A stretch of 64,000 nucleotides of DNA from Flavobacterium noncentrifugens (GCF_900100375.1 NZ_FNEZ01000007.1:1-64000), one strand, 5' to 3'; positions 1 to 8,666 are shown, counted from the stretch's first letter. Program-made: numbers and translations. The notes: generated by a model not told the origin, from the sequence alone.

Positions 1-90
1 CTTTCAAAACGGCTGTCAATTCAATATGTCTATGAACGTGTCTTATCTTTCTTTTCGCTTATCAAACTCACTTTCGTTTGTCTCTCAAAG
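1..90 (-). promoter_or_regulatory. Leader of a leftward rRNA operon (probable)
   Basis: Read on the minus strand, this stretch contains a block around 14-36 close to GTTCATAGACATATTGAAT. Similar GTTCxTTGACATATTG blocks are known in the leader between the rRNA promoters and the 16S gene in Bacteroidota. It lies directly downstream of three tandem minus-strand promoters. The 16S gene itself would be beyond the left edge, so the assignment is an inference from leader and promoter architecture. Confidence 0.6.
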
Positions 91-96
91 CGGGTG

Positions 97-126
97 CAAA
101 AGTACAACTTCTTTTTTCCTGTGCAA
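97..126 (-). promoter_or_regulatory. Promoter 1 of a tandem leftward set
   Basis: On the minus strand a TTG (-33) is followed after exactly 19 bases by TACTTTTG (-7), then CACCCGC. This is the Bacteroidota primary sigma consensus TTG-N17-23-TAnnTTTG. The CACCCGC start region also follows the tRNA-Lys promoter at 41836-41866, which suggests a stable-RNA promoter. Confidence 0.75.
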
Positions 127-223
127 GTCTTTTTTGAAATAATTTTTGAATTTTATTTCCGCTGAACTTGTATCACAATCTTTCTAAGAACTTGCTCCCT
201 TTTCGATCTCTCGAACCGGGTGG

Positions 224-253
224 CAAAGATAATTACTTTTTCCTTTTCTGCAA
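224..253 (-). promoter_or_regulatory. Promoter 2 of a tandem leftward set
   Basis: Minus-strand TTTG, 19-base spacer, TATCTTTG, followed by CCACCCGG. Spacing is identical to the copies at 97-126 and 335-364, so the three appear to be a duplicated stable-RNA promoter. Confidence 0.75.
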
Positions 254-334
254 ACCTTTTGTAAAGTTTTTGTAAACTTTTTTTCCAGTCTGCCTTTCAG
301 TAAATAAGTAAGAACGTCTTTGTCAATGCGGGTG

Positions 335-364
335 CAAAAGTAGGCATTCATTTGACTTTTCCAA
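335..364 (-). promoter_or_regulatory. Promoter 3 of a tandem leftward set
   Basis: Minus-strand TTTG, 19-base spacer, TACTTTTG, followed by CACCCGC. It is the most distal of the three leftward promoters. Together they are expected to drive the rRNA-type leader at the left edge. Confidence 0.75.
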
Positions 365-493
365 ACTTTTTGAGCATTTAATTTGATAGTTTTTTGTTGA
401 AATTATGTAACTCGCTGGAAGGTAGTTTTTTGAAGGCGAAAGTTTTTTTGAAGGTTTTTGCTTCGGTTTACCAAGATGCCCATTTTGAACACA

Positions 494-602
494 ATGCCCC
501 TAGCCCCGATTGAAGCGGAAATCCTTTTTTATGGGTTTACTGTAGCGCAGCGGAAGGAAAATCTATAAAAAAGATTGTAGCGCAAAGCGGGAAATAGATC
601 CA
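494..602. repeat. Dispersed intergenic palindromic repeat, copy A
   Basis: An arm starting CCCTAGCCCCGAT and running into GCGGAAATCCTTTT is followed by a short variable loop and an arm AAAGATTGTAGCG...GCGGGAAATAGATCC. The same arms recur near 3271, 4149, 7510, 12280, 17578 and 24552. It has no coding potential. It sits between the leftward stable-RNA promoters and thrS; no other feature is seen in 366-660. Confidence 0.7.
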
Positions 603-670
603 AATTCTAAAGAAAGCAACTCCCAAATCCCAAAACAAACCCAAAATTCAAATTATACACTATATATATA

Positions 671-701
671 TTGTATGTGTTTTGCGAATCCGCTATATTT
701 G
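671..701 (+). promoter_or_regulatory. thrS operon promoter
   Basis: TTG at 671-673, a 20-base spacer and TATATTTG at 694-701 match the Bacteroidota consensus. Transcription would begin near 706-708, leaving a leader of only about 13 bases before the thrS ATG. There is no room for a T-box or long attenuator. Confidence 0.75.
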
Positions 702-720
702 CGCTCATAAATTTTGAACA

Positions 721-2667
721 ATGATTAAGATTACACTACCAGATGGTTCCGTAAAGGAGTTTTCCAATGGCGTTTCGCCGATGGATGTTGCAATGAGTAT
801 TAGCGAAGGCCTGGCCAGAAACGTGATTTCGGCTTCCTTTAATGACACGACCGTTGAAACGACGACGCCTTTGACGACCGATGGTTCTCTTATATTATAT
901 ACGTGGAATGACAAAAACGGTAAGAAAGCGTTTTGGCATTCGACTTCGCACGTCATGGCACAGGCTTTGGAGGAATTGTATCCTGGAATCAAACTGACCT
1001 TAGGGCCGGCGATTGACAACGGTTTCTATTATGACGTGGATTTTGGCGATCAGAAAATCACTGAAGCCGATTTTAAAAAGATCGAAGACCGCGTGCTCGA
1101 GATTTCAAGAGGCAAATATGAATTTACGATGCGCCCGGTTTCGAAAGCCGAAGCGCTCGAAGTATATAAGGACAACGAATACAAAACCGAACTGATCTCG
1201 AATCTCGAAGACGGAACGATCACGTTTTGCGACCACGCCGATTTCTTTGATTTATGCCGCGGCGGACACATTCCGAATACCGGAATCATCAAAGCGATGA
1301 AAATCATGAGCGTGGCCGGAGCGTACTGGCGCGGTGATGAGAAAAACAAGCAGTTGACTCGGGTGTACGGCATTTCGTTCCCAAAACAAAAAGACCTGAC
1401 TGAATATCTTGAGTTATTGGAAGAAGCGAAACGCCGCGACCACAGAAAACTCGGAAAAGAATTGGAGTTGTTTGCGTTTTCACAAAAAGTCGGACAAGGT
1501 TTGCCATTGTGGCTGCCGAAAGGCGCTGCTTTGCGTGACCGATTGGAGCAGTTTTTGAAAAAAGCGCAGAAAAAAGCCGGATACGAGCAAGTGGTAACGC
1601 CGCATATCGGGCAAAAAGAACTATATGTAACTTCTGGCCATTATGAAAAATACGGCGCCGATAGTTTCCAGCCAATTTTAACTCCGGCTGAAGGCGAGGA
1701 ATTTTTATTAAAACCGATGAACTGCCCGCACCACTGCGAGATTTACAACGTGCGTCCGTGGTCGTATAAAGATTTACCGAAGCGTTACGCCGAATTTGGA
1801 ACGGTTTACCGATACGAACAATCGGGCGAATTGCATGGTTTGACGCGCGTTCGCGGATTTACTCAGGATGACGCGCATATTTTTTGTACGCCGGACCAAT
1901 TGGATGAAGAATTTAAAAAAGTAATCGACCTTGTACTATATGTATTCGGATCGTTGGGATTTGAGAATTTCACGGCTCAGATTTCTTTGAGAGATCAGGA
2001 AAATCGCGAAAAGTATATTGGTTCAGATGAAAATTGGGAGAAAGCAGAGAACGCGATCATCAGCGCTGCAGCCGATAAAGGATTGAACACGGTTGTTGAA
2101 TATGGCGAAGCGGCATTCTACGGCCCGAAACTCGATTTCATGGTCAAAGATGCACTCGGCAGACAATGGCAACTCGGAACGATTCAGGTGGATTACAATT
2201 TGCCGGAGCGTTTTGACTTGACTTATAAAGGGTCGGACAACGAATTGCACCGTCCAGTGATGATTCACCGCGCGCCGTTTGGCTCGATGGAACGTTTTAT
2301 CGCGATTTTGCTCGAACATACAGCAGGAAATTTCCCACTTTGGCTGATGCCGGAACAGGCTATAATCTTGTCTTTGAGCGAGAAATATGAAAATTATGCC
2401 AAAAAAGTTTTAGAATTGCTGGAAAATCACGAAATTCGCGCCCTAATTGACAACCGCAACGAGACAATCGGCAGGAAAATCAGGGAAGCTGAAACACAGA
2501 AATACCCGTTTATGCTGATCATTGGCGAGGAAGAAGAGAAAAACGGCACCATTTCCGTACGACGCCACGGCCAGGAAGGAAAAGGCAATATCACCGTTTC
2601 AATCGACGAATTTGCAGCGCTGGTCAATGAAGAAATCAGCAAAACATTAAAAACATTTAACGTTTAA
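721..2667 (+). CDS. thrS: Threonyl-tRNA synthetase
   Basis: Charges tRNA-Thr with threonine in the cytoplasm. The 648-residue length is normal for bacterial ThrRS. An N-terminal TGS domain (about 1-60) is followed by the editing domain with HxxxH at H73/H77 and a CRGGH motif at C179-H183. The class II core has the zinc cysteine in MNCPHH (C335), and an anticodon-binding domain ends the protein. The ATG lies just after a consensus promoter and no alternative start is plausible. It is the first gene of the conserved thrS-infC-rpmI-rplT group. Short antisense reading frames over it are shadows. Confidence 0.98.
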   Translation: MIKITLPDGSVKEFSNGVSPMDVAMSISEGLARNVISASFNDTTVETTTPLTTDGSLILYTWNDKNGKKAFWHSTSHVMAQALEELYPGIKLTLGPAIDNGFYYDVDFGDQKITEADFKKIEDRVLEISRGKYEFTMRPVSKAEALEVYKDNEYKTELISNLEDGTITFCDHADFFDLCRGGHIPNTGIIKAMKIMSVAGAYWRGDEKNKQLTRVYGISFPKQKDLTEYLELLEEAKRRDHRKLGKELELFAFSQKVGQGLPLWLPKGAALRDRLEQFLKKAQKKAGYEQVVTPHIGQKELYVTSGHYEKYGADSFQPILTPAEGEEFLLKPMNCPHHCEIYNVRPWSYKDLPKRYAEFGTVYRYEQSGELHGLTRVRGFTQDDAHIFCTPDQLDEEFKKVIDLVLYVFGSLGFENFTAQISLRDQENREKYIGSDENWEKAENAIISAAADKGLNTVVEYGEAAFYGPKLDFMVKDALGRQWQLGTIQVDYNLPERFDLTYKGSDNELHRPVMIHRAPFGSMERFIAILLEHTAGNFPLWLMPEQAIILSLSEKYENYAKKVLELLENHEIRALIDNRNETIGRKIREAETQKYPFMLIIGEEEEKNGTISVRRHGQEGKGNITVSIDEFAALVNEEISKTLKTFNV

Positions 2668-2684
2668 CTTAAAATAATAAAGTC

Positions 2685-3242
2685 ATAGCAATAAGAAGCA
2701 ACAAGGGTTACCAACCCAGAGTAGAAAAAAAAGACGCACACAGGATCAACCAGCACATTCGTGGTGTCCAGGAAGTGAGGCTTGTTGGCGAGAACATTGA
2801 GCCGGGACTTTTCAAGCTTTCGGAAGCTTTGCGCCTTGCAGACGAATTTGAACTGGATTTAGTTGAAATTTCGCCAAACGCCGATCCGCCGGTTTGTAAG
2901 ATCATGGATTATAAAAAATTCGTGTACGAGCAAAAGAAACGCGACAAGGCATTAAAGGCAAAATCTACTCAGGTCGTTGTAAAAGAGATCCGTTTTGGAC
3001 CTCAGACCGACGAACATGATTATGAATTTAAAAGAAAAAATGCAGAGAAATTCCTTAAAGAAGGTTCGAAATTAAAAGCTTTCGTATTCTTCAAAGGACG
3101 TTCGATCATTTATAAAGACCAGGGACAAATCTTATTGTTGAGATTGGCGACTGATCTGGAAGAATTCGGAAAAGTAGAATCGATGCCGGTTCTCGAAGGA
3201 AAGCGGATGATTATTTTCATTGCGCCGAAGAAGAAGAAATAG
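2685..3242 (+). CDS. infC: Translation initiation factor IF-3, apparent AUA start
   Basis: IF-3 binds the 30S subunit, prevents premature 50S joining and rejects non-canonical start codons. The conserved N-terminal block (RINQHIR, then EVRLVG) reads in frame upstream of the only GTG (2775), which is therefore too late. The frame is open back to a stop at 2670-2672 and contains no ATG, GTG or TTG before that block. The best match to the family N-terminus ([16 protein letters not shown]) starts at ATA, 2685-2687, giving 185 residues. In E. coli infC starts with AUU and IF-3 represses its own mRNA through that rare codon; the AUA here suggests the same control. Start choice is inference; the gene identity is secure. 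Confidence 0.93.
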   Translation: MAIRSNKGYQPRVEKKDAHRINQHIRGVQEVRLVGENIEPGLFKLSEALRLADEFELDLVEISPNADPPVCKIMDYKKFVYEQKKRDKALKAKSTQVVVKEIRFGPQTDEHDYEFKRKNAEKFLKEGSKLKAFVFFKGRSIIYKDQGQILLLRLATDLEEFGKVESMPVLEGKRMIIFIAPKKKK

Positions 3243-3270
3243 TGAGCCAAAAGGCAAATTCATAACGAAC

Positions 3271-3351
3271 TGCCCTAGCCCGGATTGCAGCAGAAATCCT
3301 TTTGTGGAGTTTACGAAACAAAAGATTGCCGCGAAAAGCCGGATTAGCTCC
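3271..3351. repeat. Dispersed intergenic palindromic repeat, copy B
   Basis: Left arm CCCTAGCCCGGATTGCAGC..ATCCTTTT and right arm AAAAGATTGCCGCG..AGCCGGATTAGCTCC flank a short loop. Unusually, it lies inside the infC-rpmI interval of a ribosomal operon rather than at an operon end. Confidence 0.75.
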
Positions 3352-3395
3352 TAATAAAAATGTAAGTAAGTTAAATTAAATAAATTCAGGACAAG

Positions 3396-3593
3396 ATGCC
3401 TAAAATGAAAACCAAATCCAGCGCCAAGAAACGTTTCAAAGTTACCGGCTCAGGAAAGATTAAAAGAAAACATGCTTTTAAAAGTCACATTTTGACTAAG
3501 AAATCTAAAAAACGTAAACTCGCGTTGACACATTCAACACTCGTTCACAAAACAGATGAGAAAAGCATCAAACAACAATTAAGGATTATCTAA
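3396..3593 (+). CDS. rpmI: 50S ribosomal protein L35
   Basis: A 65-residue, very basic protein starting [20 protein letters not shown], the signature N-terminus of bL35. It is a component of the large ribosomal subunit. Length and composition are typical. It lies 153 bp downstream of infC, separated by an intergenic palindromic repeat, and 134 bp upstream of rplT. Confidence 0.98.
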   Translation: MPKMKTKSSAKKRFKVTGSGKIKRKHAFKSHILTKKSKKRKLALTHSTLVHKTDEKSIKQQLRII

Positions 3594-3727
3594 TACCAAG
3601 CAATTGGTGTTTGAAACAGAGCGAAAGTTCTAATTCTTTAGGTTACAAATTATTTAATAACCTTGGAGTACGGCATTAAGTTCCCTTGATTTAATTCGGG
3701 ACGCCTGCTACAAAAAATCAGCAAATT
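3594..3727 (+). promoter_or_regulatory. rpmI-rplT spacer with hairpins (possible L20 leader)
   Basis: The 134-base spacer holds small hairpins: ACCAA/TTGGT at 3595-3608, AGGTTA/TAACCT at 3640-3663, and CCC/GGG around 3683-3702. L20 represses its own operon through leader RNA structure in E. coli and Bacillus, so an analogous site is possible. None of these hairpins was matched to a known L20 leader model. Confidence 0.3.
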
Positions 3728-4072
3728 ATGCCAAGATCAGTAAATTCAGTTGCTAAAAGAGCAAGAAGAAAAAAAATAATGAAGCAAGCCAAAGGTTTCT
3801 TTGGCCGTAGAAAAAACGTTTGGACGGTAGCTAAAAATGCCGTGGAAAAAGCGATGGTTTACGCTTACCGCGACAGAAAGCAGAACAAGAGAAACTTCCG
3901 CGCACTGTGGATTCAGCGTATCAACGCAGGAGCACGTCTCGAAGGAATGTCTTACTCACAGTTCATGGGGAAAGTGAAATCTAATGGAATCGAATTGAAC
4001 CGTAAAGTTCTTGCCGATCTCGCGATGAACCACCCGGAAGCTTTCAAAGCCGTACTTAACAAAGTAAAATAA
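3728..4072 (+). CDS. rplT: 50S ribosomal protein L20
   Basis: A 114-residue basic protein with the bL20 N-terminus [20 protein letters not shown] followed by the GFFGRRKN block. It binds 23S rRNA early in 50S assembly and is an autogenous repressor in several bacteria. It is the last gene of the thrS-infC-rpmI-rplT group and is followed by a strong terminator. Confidence 0.98.
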   Translation: MPRSVNSVAKRARRKKIMKQAKGFFGRRKNVWTVAKNAVEKAMVYAYRDRKQNKRNFRALWIQRINAGARLEGMSYSQFMGKVKSNGIELNRKVLADLAMNHPEAFKAVLNKVK

Positions 4073-4107
4073 CGTTTTATCAACTACATTTAACTTACTT
4101 ACATAGG

Positions 4108-4136
4108 AAACCCGTTCGAAAGAGCGGGTTTTTTTA
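4108..4136 (+). terminator. Rho-independent terminator after rplT
   Basis: AACCCG (4109-4114) pairs with CGGGTT (4125-4130) across a 10-base loop and is followed by a run of T. Confidence 0.85.
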
Positions 4137-4148
4137 TGCCTATTTTTT

Positions 4149-4240
4149 GGGCGTTGCCTTTGGCCGGGCTATCCGCTCTATCTTTTACGGCTCCGCTGCG
4201 CTGCGACGTAAAAGGATGCCGCTTCCATCCCTAACGCGCC
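4149..4240. repeat. Dispersed intergenic palindromic repeat, copy C
   Basis: Orientation is opposite to copies A and B: it begins GGGCGTTGCC and ends GGATGCCGCTTCCATCCCTAACGCG, with an inner stem around ACGTAAAAGGAT. It follows the rplT terminator. The arms match the copy near 7510 closely. Confidence 0.7.
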
Positions 4241-4609
4241 AAACATGAAACTTTATACATTGACCTTTTGCCTGATGCCTTTCAACTTTATCTCATTGTT
4301 TTTCAGCATATTAAAAATATTTTGTTATCTTTAACAACCTGCTAACCCCAGATTTGCAAAAACTTCCCGCCTGCTTTGGTATTATCGAGATATCAGTTCA
4401 TTCCCAAAGCTTCATGGCCTATAAAATCCGATCGTAAAAGAATATTATCATTGTCACGACTACTCGTTGCAACGCATTGCGCTTGGTTATAAACAGTCAA
4501 AAAATCCTACAGCCTTTTGGCAAATGAATTTATCAAAGTTCAATTGCCAAGTTCCGCCCCAACCAAATTGACAATTAAAACATCTTTATAACCTTTAAAT
4601 AACAAACCC
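4241..4609. other. Intergenic region without a recognised gene
   Basis: No intact reading frame is supported. A frame on the plus strand near 4412-4570 reads like short coding sequence but is interrupted by a stop after seven codons and matches nothing I recognise; it may be a gene remnant or chance. No consensus TAnnTTTG element is evident for the downstream gene. Confidence 0.4.
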
Positions 4610-5545
4610 ATGAAAAAATTATTCCTTATCGCAGTATTGTTTGCGGCTTTTGTTTGCAATGCACAAAAAAAGACCAACGGCACCATTTACATCGAACATC
4701 CGGCTATTGCCGTCGTAGAAAACATGACCAAAGCGTTTGTCGCCGGTGATGTGCAAAAGCTCGCCACATACCTTTCAGATGATTTCAGATCTTACAATGG
4801 CGTCAGCGGCAAAATCACCGACAAAGGCGACGACAAAGCAGCTTATCTGCAAATGGCAAAAGCCTGGCACGACCAACTCGACTATTACTCGATCACACCC
4901 TGGGGAGAAGCCTATCCCGATGCGTTGGAATACAAAAAAGACAACGACAAAAACGTGATCTGGGTGCTTAGCTGGGACAAGCTCAAAGGCGTACACAAAG
5001 CCACCGGCGTAAAAGTAGAAATGCCGCTGCACCGCTCTTTCGTAGTCGACAAAGACAACAAGATCAAAATGGCCATCGATTACATGGATTCGAACGTAAT
5101 TACAGAAATCAGGCAAAGCTACAGCGACCGCACCAACGGCACGATTTACAACCACCACGAATACATCAATACGGTCAAAAAAATGGTCTATGCCCTTGAA
5201 AATAAAGACTACGCAAAATCTTACAGCTTTTATGCCGACGATGCGCGTTTCTTTTCCTTAGGCGATTTCAGCAAAAACGGGATTTCCCTTGAAGAGCAAA
5301 AAGCCATGGACAAAAAGATACTTGAAAAATTTGAGATCAGCAGCATCGACATCGTTGGTTATCCGGATTACCTGCATTATGAGCTTGGTGATGGCCGCAC
5401 GGTATTGTCATGGTGGAACTTTAACCTGATCCGGAAATCCGATAAAAAAACCATTGTTTTTCCAATCCATCTTTCAGATGAATTCAACAAAGACGGCAAA
5501 ATCACGTCTGAAACGGCGTATTATGATTCGAAATTATTAGACTAA
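4610..5545 (+). CDS. Exported protein with two SnoaL/NTF2-like domains
   Basis: The 311-residue product starts with a signal peptide (MKKLFLIAVLFAAFVCNA, cleavage before QKK). The mature part looks like a tandem of two NTF2-like folds. The first (about 30-165) contains AVVENMTKAFVAGDV and a DDF motif; the second (about 185-311) contains VKKMVYALENKDYAKSYSFYADDARFF. Such folds bind small molecules or act as enzymes, but no catalytic set is evident and the substrate is unknown. It is monocistronic, with a hairpin terminator just after its stop. Confidence 0.75.
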   Translation: MKKLFLIAVLFAAFVCNAQKKTNGTIYIEHPAIAVVENMTKAFVAGDVQKLATYLSDDFRSYNGVSGKITDKGDDKAAYLQMAKAWHDQLDYYSITPWGEAYPDALEYKKDNDKNVIWVLSWDKLKGVHKATGVKVEMPLHRSFVVDKDNKIKMAIDYMDSNVITEIRQSYSDRTNGTIYNHHEYINTVKKMVYALENKDYAKSYSFYADDARFFSLGDFSKNGISLEEQKAMDKKILEKFEISSIDIVGYPDYLHYELGDGRTVLSWWNFNLIRKSDKKTIVFPIHLSDEFNKDGKITSETAYYDSKLLD

Positions 5546-5559
5546 AATTTATAAAATAA

Positions 5560-5595
5560 ATAGCAGCGACAAACATAATTGCCGCTGCTTTGTTT
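5560..5595 (+). terminator. Terminator after the SnoaL-like gene
   Basis: AGCAGCG (5562-5568) pairs with CGCTGCT (5583-5589), followed by TTGTTT. Confidence 0.7.
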
Positions 5596-5688
5596 AGCGC
5601 TTTTCTAAAAAACTTTAGATCATCGAAACAAAAAAAGTATCACGGATAAAGGATTATTGCTAATTTTAGACAAAATTATATCCGTAAA

Positions 5689-6324
5689 ATGACCTTTCGA
5701 AAACTGCTTTCAAAAATGGGTTTTGCTTTGTTATCGCTTGTAGCGCTTTCTGCTTCGGCACAAGATACTTTAAAACTAAAAAGCGGCTCCTTAAAACGCG
5801 TACAGATTTTAAATATTAACGATGAATCCGTGCATTTTAAACCCACTCCGGAATCACCAAACGCCTTTTATTTCGCCAAAAGCGATATCGAGGAAATCTG
5901 GTTTGGAAACGGAAAAAAAGAAAAAATCCTTCATCCCGAATTGACTGAAGAGGAACTGAAGCTTAAAGCAACCACACTATTACAAACCAATGCACACCTG
6001 AAAAAATCAAAAAATCCCATCCAGGTGCTTTTTGACAGCAATCTTTTGGTACTTTCCGAAATCAATCCAAATGATAACAAAACCATTGGAACCTCAAAAA
6101 CTTACGATCTTTCAAAGGTTTTTGCTTTTCAACCTGTTTCTTACCGTACAGGCGACTTTGCTTTCCTGAACATTGTAATCATGGTTCGTGAAAATGATTC
6201 GGCCAACTGGGAACAGCAAAAACTCGTCCTTGCCATCGACCATCAGGAAAAAGCGGTGCTGTTGCTTGATGTGCTTAAGCAACTCAACGAAATGCTCAAT
6301 CAAAAAAACGATCCTAAAAAATAA
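5689..6324 (+). CDS. Exported protein of unknown function
   Basis: The 211-residue protein starts with a basic region and hydrophobic signal sequence ending ASA before QDTLKLKSG. The mature N-terminus, with GSLKRVQILNINDESVHFK and a FAKSDIEEIWF block, resembles short beta-rich segments common in Bacteroidota exported proteins. No catalytic motif is recognised. The downstream Crp-type regulator begins six bases after its stop, so the two are probably co-transcribed. Confidence 0.65.
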   Translation: MTFRKLLSKMGFALLSLVALSASAQDTLKLKSGSLKRVQILNINDESVHFKPTPESPNAFYFAKSDIEEIWFGNGKKEKILHPELTEEELKLKATTLLQTNAHLKKSKNPIQVLFDSNLLVLSEINPNDNKTIGTSKTYDLSKVFAFQPVSYRTGDFAFLNIVIMVRENDSANWEQQKLVLAIDHQEKAVLLLDVLKQLNEMLNQKNDPKK

Positions 6325-6330
6325 ATTCCG

Positions 6331-6903
6331 ATGTATATACCGCTAATCAATCACATCGAAAAATTCATTTCCCTCGACGAAAATGAAACCCAATTGCTGC
6401 GAGACGCGCTCCAATTCAAGACCCTCAAAAAGAAAGAAAACCTGCTCCATGCCGGACAAATCTGCCACCACCAATATTTCATCATCAAAGGCTGCTGCCG
6501 CAATTTCATCATCAATGACAAAGGCAACGAGCAAACGACCCAATTCGGGATCGAAAACTGGTGGCTCAGCGATTTCCTGAGTTACCACAACGAACGCCCT
6601 TCGGATTTCTACATCCAGGCCATAGAAAATTCTGAAATCATCGCTATCGAAAAAATAGACATGGAGGACTTGCTCGTAAAAGTCCCCAAACTCGAGCGCT
6701 ATTTTCGACTGGTACTCCAAAAAGCATTCGGTGCCTCACAAATGCGCATCAAATACCTGTATACCCAAAGCGCCGAAGAACGCTACCATTTTTTCAATGA
6801 TTCATTTCCTGAATTCACCCAGCGTATTCCGCAGTACATGCTCGCTTCTTACCTTGATTTCTCCCCGGAATTCCTTAGTAAAATCCGCGCCGGCAAAGTC
6901 TGA
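6331..6903 (+). CDS. Crp/Fnr-family transcriptional regulator
   Basis: A 190-residue regulator. Residues about 15-115 form a cyclic-nucleotide-binding-like beta roll (KKKENLLHAGQICHHQYFIIKGCCRN), and the C-terminal end (IPQYMLASYLDFSPEFLSKIR) is the helix-turn-helix. The cNMP phosphate-binding arginine motif is not evident, so the effector is probably not cAMP. It lies six bases after an exported protein gene and 119 bp before an AhpD-like gene. This regulator type is commonly found next to small oxidoreductase-like genes in Flavobacteria, so local regulation of 7023-7457 is likely but inferred. Confidence 0.85.
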   Translation: MYIPLINHIEKFISLDENETQLLRDALQFKTLKKKENLLHAGQICHHQYFIIKGCCRNFIINDKGNEQTTQFGIENWWLSDFLSYHNERPSDFYIQAIENSEIIAIEKIDMEDLLVKVPKLERYFRLVLQKAFGASQMRIKYLYTQSAEERYHFFNDSFPEFTQRIPQYMLASYLDFSPEFLSKIRAGKV

Positions 6904-7022
6904 CTACAATCAAAATCAACTCAGGACCTTGCAACTTTGCGACTCAGCAACTTCTTAAACTACTTCAAGTTTTTTTAAAGCTTAATACAAGAACTTTGTT
7001 CCAACTTTAAAAAACAACGAAA

Positions 7023-7457
7023 ATGCAAACCAGAATCAATTTTTCAAAAGTAGCTCCCGAAGCGTATACTGCTCTGATGAATCTTGAAAAATACATTGGC
7101 ACAACAGGTCTGGATCCAATCCACAAAGAACTAATCAAAATCCGTGCATCCCAAATCAACGGCTGTGCGTTCTGCATCAACATGCACACTGCCGATGCCC
7201 GGAAAATCGGTATGACCGAAAGGCATATTTACCTGATCAGCGCCTGGCGTGAAACCGATTTTTACAGCGAACAGGAAAAAGCAATCCTCGCCCTGACCGA
7301 AGAAGTAACCTTAATCAGCAACCACGTTTCAAACGAAACTTACGCGAGTGCAGCCAATCTTTTTGACGAAAAATACCTCGCCGAAATCATCATGGCGATT
7401 ATCACGATCAACACCTGGAACCGTTTCGCGATCACGACCGGATTGCGCGTTGCCTGA
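7023..7457 (+). CDS. Carboxymuconolactone decarboxylase / AhpD-like protein
   Basis: The 144-residue protein has the AhpD-like signature CAFCINMHTADARKIG, with the CxxC pair and following histidine of the peroxidase-like subfamily. Such proteins reduce peroxides or recycle a thiol partner; the exact substrate is unknown. It lies downstream of a Crp-type regulator on the same strand and is followed by a hairpin terminator. Confidence 0.88.
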   Translation: MQTRINFSKVAPEAYTALMNLEKYIGTTGLDPIHKELIKIRASQINGCAFCINMHTADARKIGMTERHIYLISAWRETDFYSEQEKAILALTEEVTLISNHVSNETYASAANLFDEKYLAEIIMAIITINTWNRFAITTGLRVA

Positions 7458-7480
7458 TTTTAAATTTAATTTGTTTGAAG

Positions 7481-7507
7481 AACCATCGTGAAAGCGGTGG
7501 TTTTTTT
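7481..7507 (+). terminator. Terminator after the AhpD-like gene
   Basis: AACCATCG pairs with CGGTGGTT (one mismatch) around a six-base loop, followed by seven T. Confidence 0.75.
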
Positions 7508-7509
7508 AT

Positions 7510-7600
7510 GGGCGTTGCCTTCGGCCAGACTTTTCGCTGCAATCTTTTAAACTTCACTGCGTTGCGTCTAAAAGGATTTGCGCTGCAATCCTTAACGCGG
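7510..7600. repeat. Dispersed intergenic palindromic repeat, copy D
   Basis: Starts GGGCGTTGCCTTCGGCC, like copy C, and ends AAAGGATTTGCGCTGCAATCC then TTAACGCG. It lies directly after a terminator, between AhpD and the AraC gene. Confidence 0.7.
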
Positions 7601-7691
7601 ACGGCAGCAAAAATCCAAAAAAGAAATTCTGAAACAGCAATCAACAAATAAACCGCTTCAATTAAATTTATTTTTGTTTGTTTGAATTTCA

Positions 7692-7699
7692 TAACTTTG
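7692..7699 (+). promoter_or_regulatory. -7 element (TAACTTTG) just upstream of araC
   Basis: TAACTTTG matches TAnnTTTG and ends four bases before the ATG at 7704, so transcription should begin at or next to the start codon. The -33 region is T-rich with a TTG only 15 bases upstream, which is short. The overlapping 14-mer TTTGAATTTCATAA (7681-7694) recurs with one change at 8602-8615, upstream of the SDR genes. Confidence 0.5.
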
Positions 7700-7703
7700 C
7701 CCC

Positions 7704-8606
7704 ATGAGCAAAACCGAAACTTTACAGGATTTTTACACCCAAAAGCAACTCAACCAACCCGAAGGTTTGCATCCCGGCGTGGGCCATTTTAACGTGTTCC
7801 GACTCGAAGACTGCCTCCAAAAAGAAGGAAGCAGCATCACTTACAGCCGTCGCGATTATTACAAAGTCCTGCTCATTCGCGGCAAAAACCACTACCATTA
7901 TGCCGATAAAAGCATCGAGATTTCCGGTTCGACTTTATTGTTTTTCAATCCACAGGTTCCATATACCTGGGAATCATTATCCGAAAATGTCACCGGATAT
8001 TTCTGCATTTTTACAGAATCGTTCTTCACCGAAAAGATCAAAACCAGCCTCAGCGAACTTCCCATGTTTGCGCCAGGCGGAAAACCAAGCTATGTTTTAA
8101 ATGATGCTCAAGATGCTGATGTCGCTGCAATTTTCAACAAAATGCTCGAAGAGATCAGTTCTGATTATGTTTATAAATATGACTTGTTGCACAATTATAC
8201 AACTGAACTTACGCATTACGCGCTAAAGCAACAGCCTTCAGAAACTCTTTACCAACATCCTGATGCCAACTCCCGAATTACTTCCGTATTCAGGGAATTG
8301 CTAGAAAGGCAGTTTCCAATTGAAACGCCGGGACAACGTTTTACCTTGCGTTCGGCCAAAGATTTTGCACAGCAGCTTTCCGTTCACGTGAATCATTTGA
8401 ACCGTGCCATTCGTGAAACCACCGGAAAAACCACGACCGATTACATTACGGAAAGATTGGTTTCAGAAGCCAAAGCCTTACTAAAACACACCGACTGGAA
8501 TATTTCCGAAATCGGGTATTGTCTCGGTTTTGACGAAGCGGCGCATTTCAACAACTTCTTTAAAAAACAAACCACACAAACCCCTACATTTTTTAGGAAT
8601 GTTTGA
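7704..8606 (+). CDS. AraC-family transcriptional regulator
   Basis: A 300-residue activator. Residues about 20-130 form a cupin-like ligand-binding domain, and the C-terminal 100 residues carry the double helix-turn-helix with HVNHLNRAIRETTGKTTTDY and ISEIGYCLGFDEAAHFNNFF. It directly precedes two tandem SDR oxidoreductase genes, an arrangement recurrent in Bacteroidota, so it most likely controls them. The start is the first ATG of the conserved frame; no other Met occurs in the next 100 residues. An apparent -7 element sits four bases upstream, suggesting a leaderless mRNA. Confidence 0.9.
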   Translation: MSKTETLQDFYTQKQLNQPEGLHPGVGHFNVFRLEDCLQKEGSSITYSRRDYYKVLLIRGKNHYHYADKSIEISGSTLLFFNPQVPYTWESLSENVTGYFCIFTESFFTEKIKTSLSELPMFAPGGKPSYVLNDAQDADVAAIFNKMLEEISSDYVYKYDLLHNYTTELTHYALKQQPSETLYQHPDANSRITSVFRELLERQFPIETPGQRFTLRSAKDFAQQLSVHVNHLNRAIRETTGKTTTDYITERLVSEAKALLKHTDWNISEIGYCLGFDEAAHFNNFFKKQTTQTPTFFRNV

Positions 8607-8658
8607 ATTTCGTAATCATCCGTTTGATTCGCGCAATCTCAGCATTGCATAACCAACA

Positions 8659-8666
8659 TACCTTTG
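8659..8666 (+). promoter_or_regulatory. -7 element upstream of the SDR pair
   Basis: TACCTTTG fits TAnnTTTG and lies 24 bases before the first SDR ATG. No TTG is found at the normal distance upstream, which is what an activator-dependent promoter would look like. The activator would be the adjacent AraC protein. Confidence 0.5.

Noticed and set aside
2775..3242. infC starting at GTG 2775
   Set aside because: It would remove the conserved IF-3 N-terminal block that reads in frame upstream.
4412..4573. Possible decayed gene upstream of 4610
   Set aside because: The frame has a stop after seven codons and no recognisable similarity; kept only as a note on the spacer.
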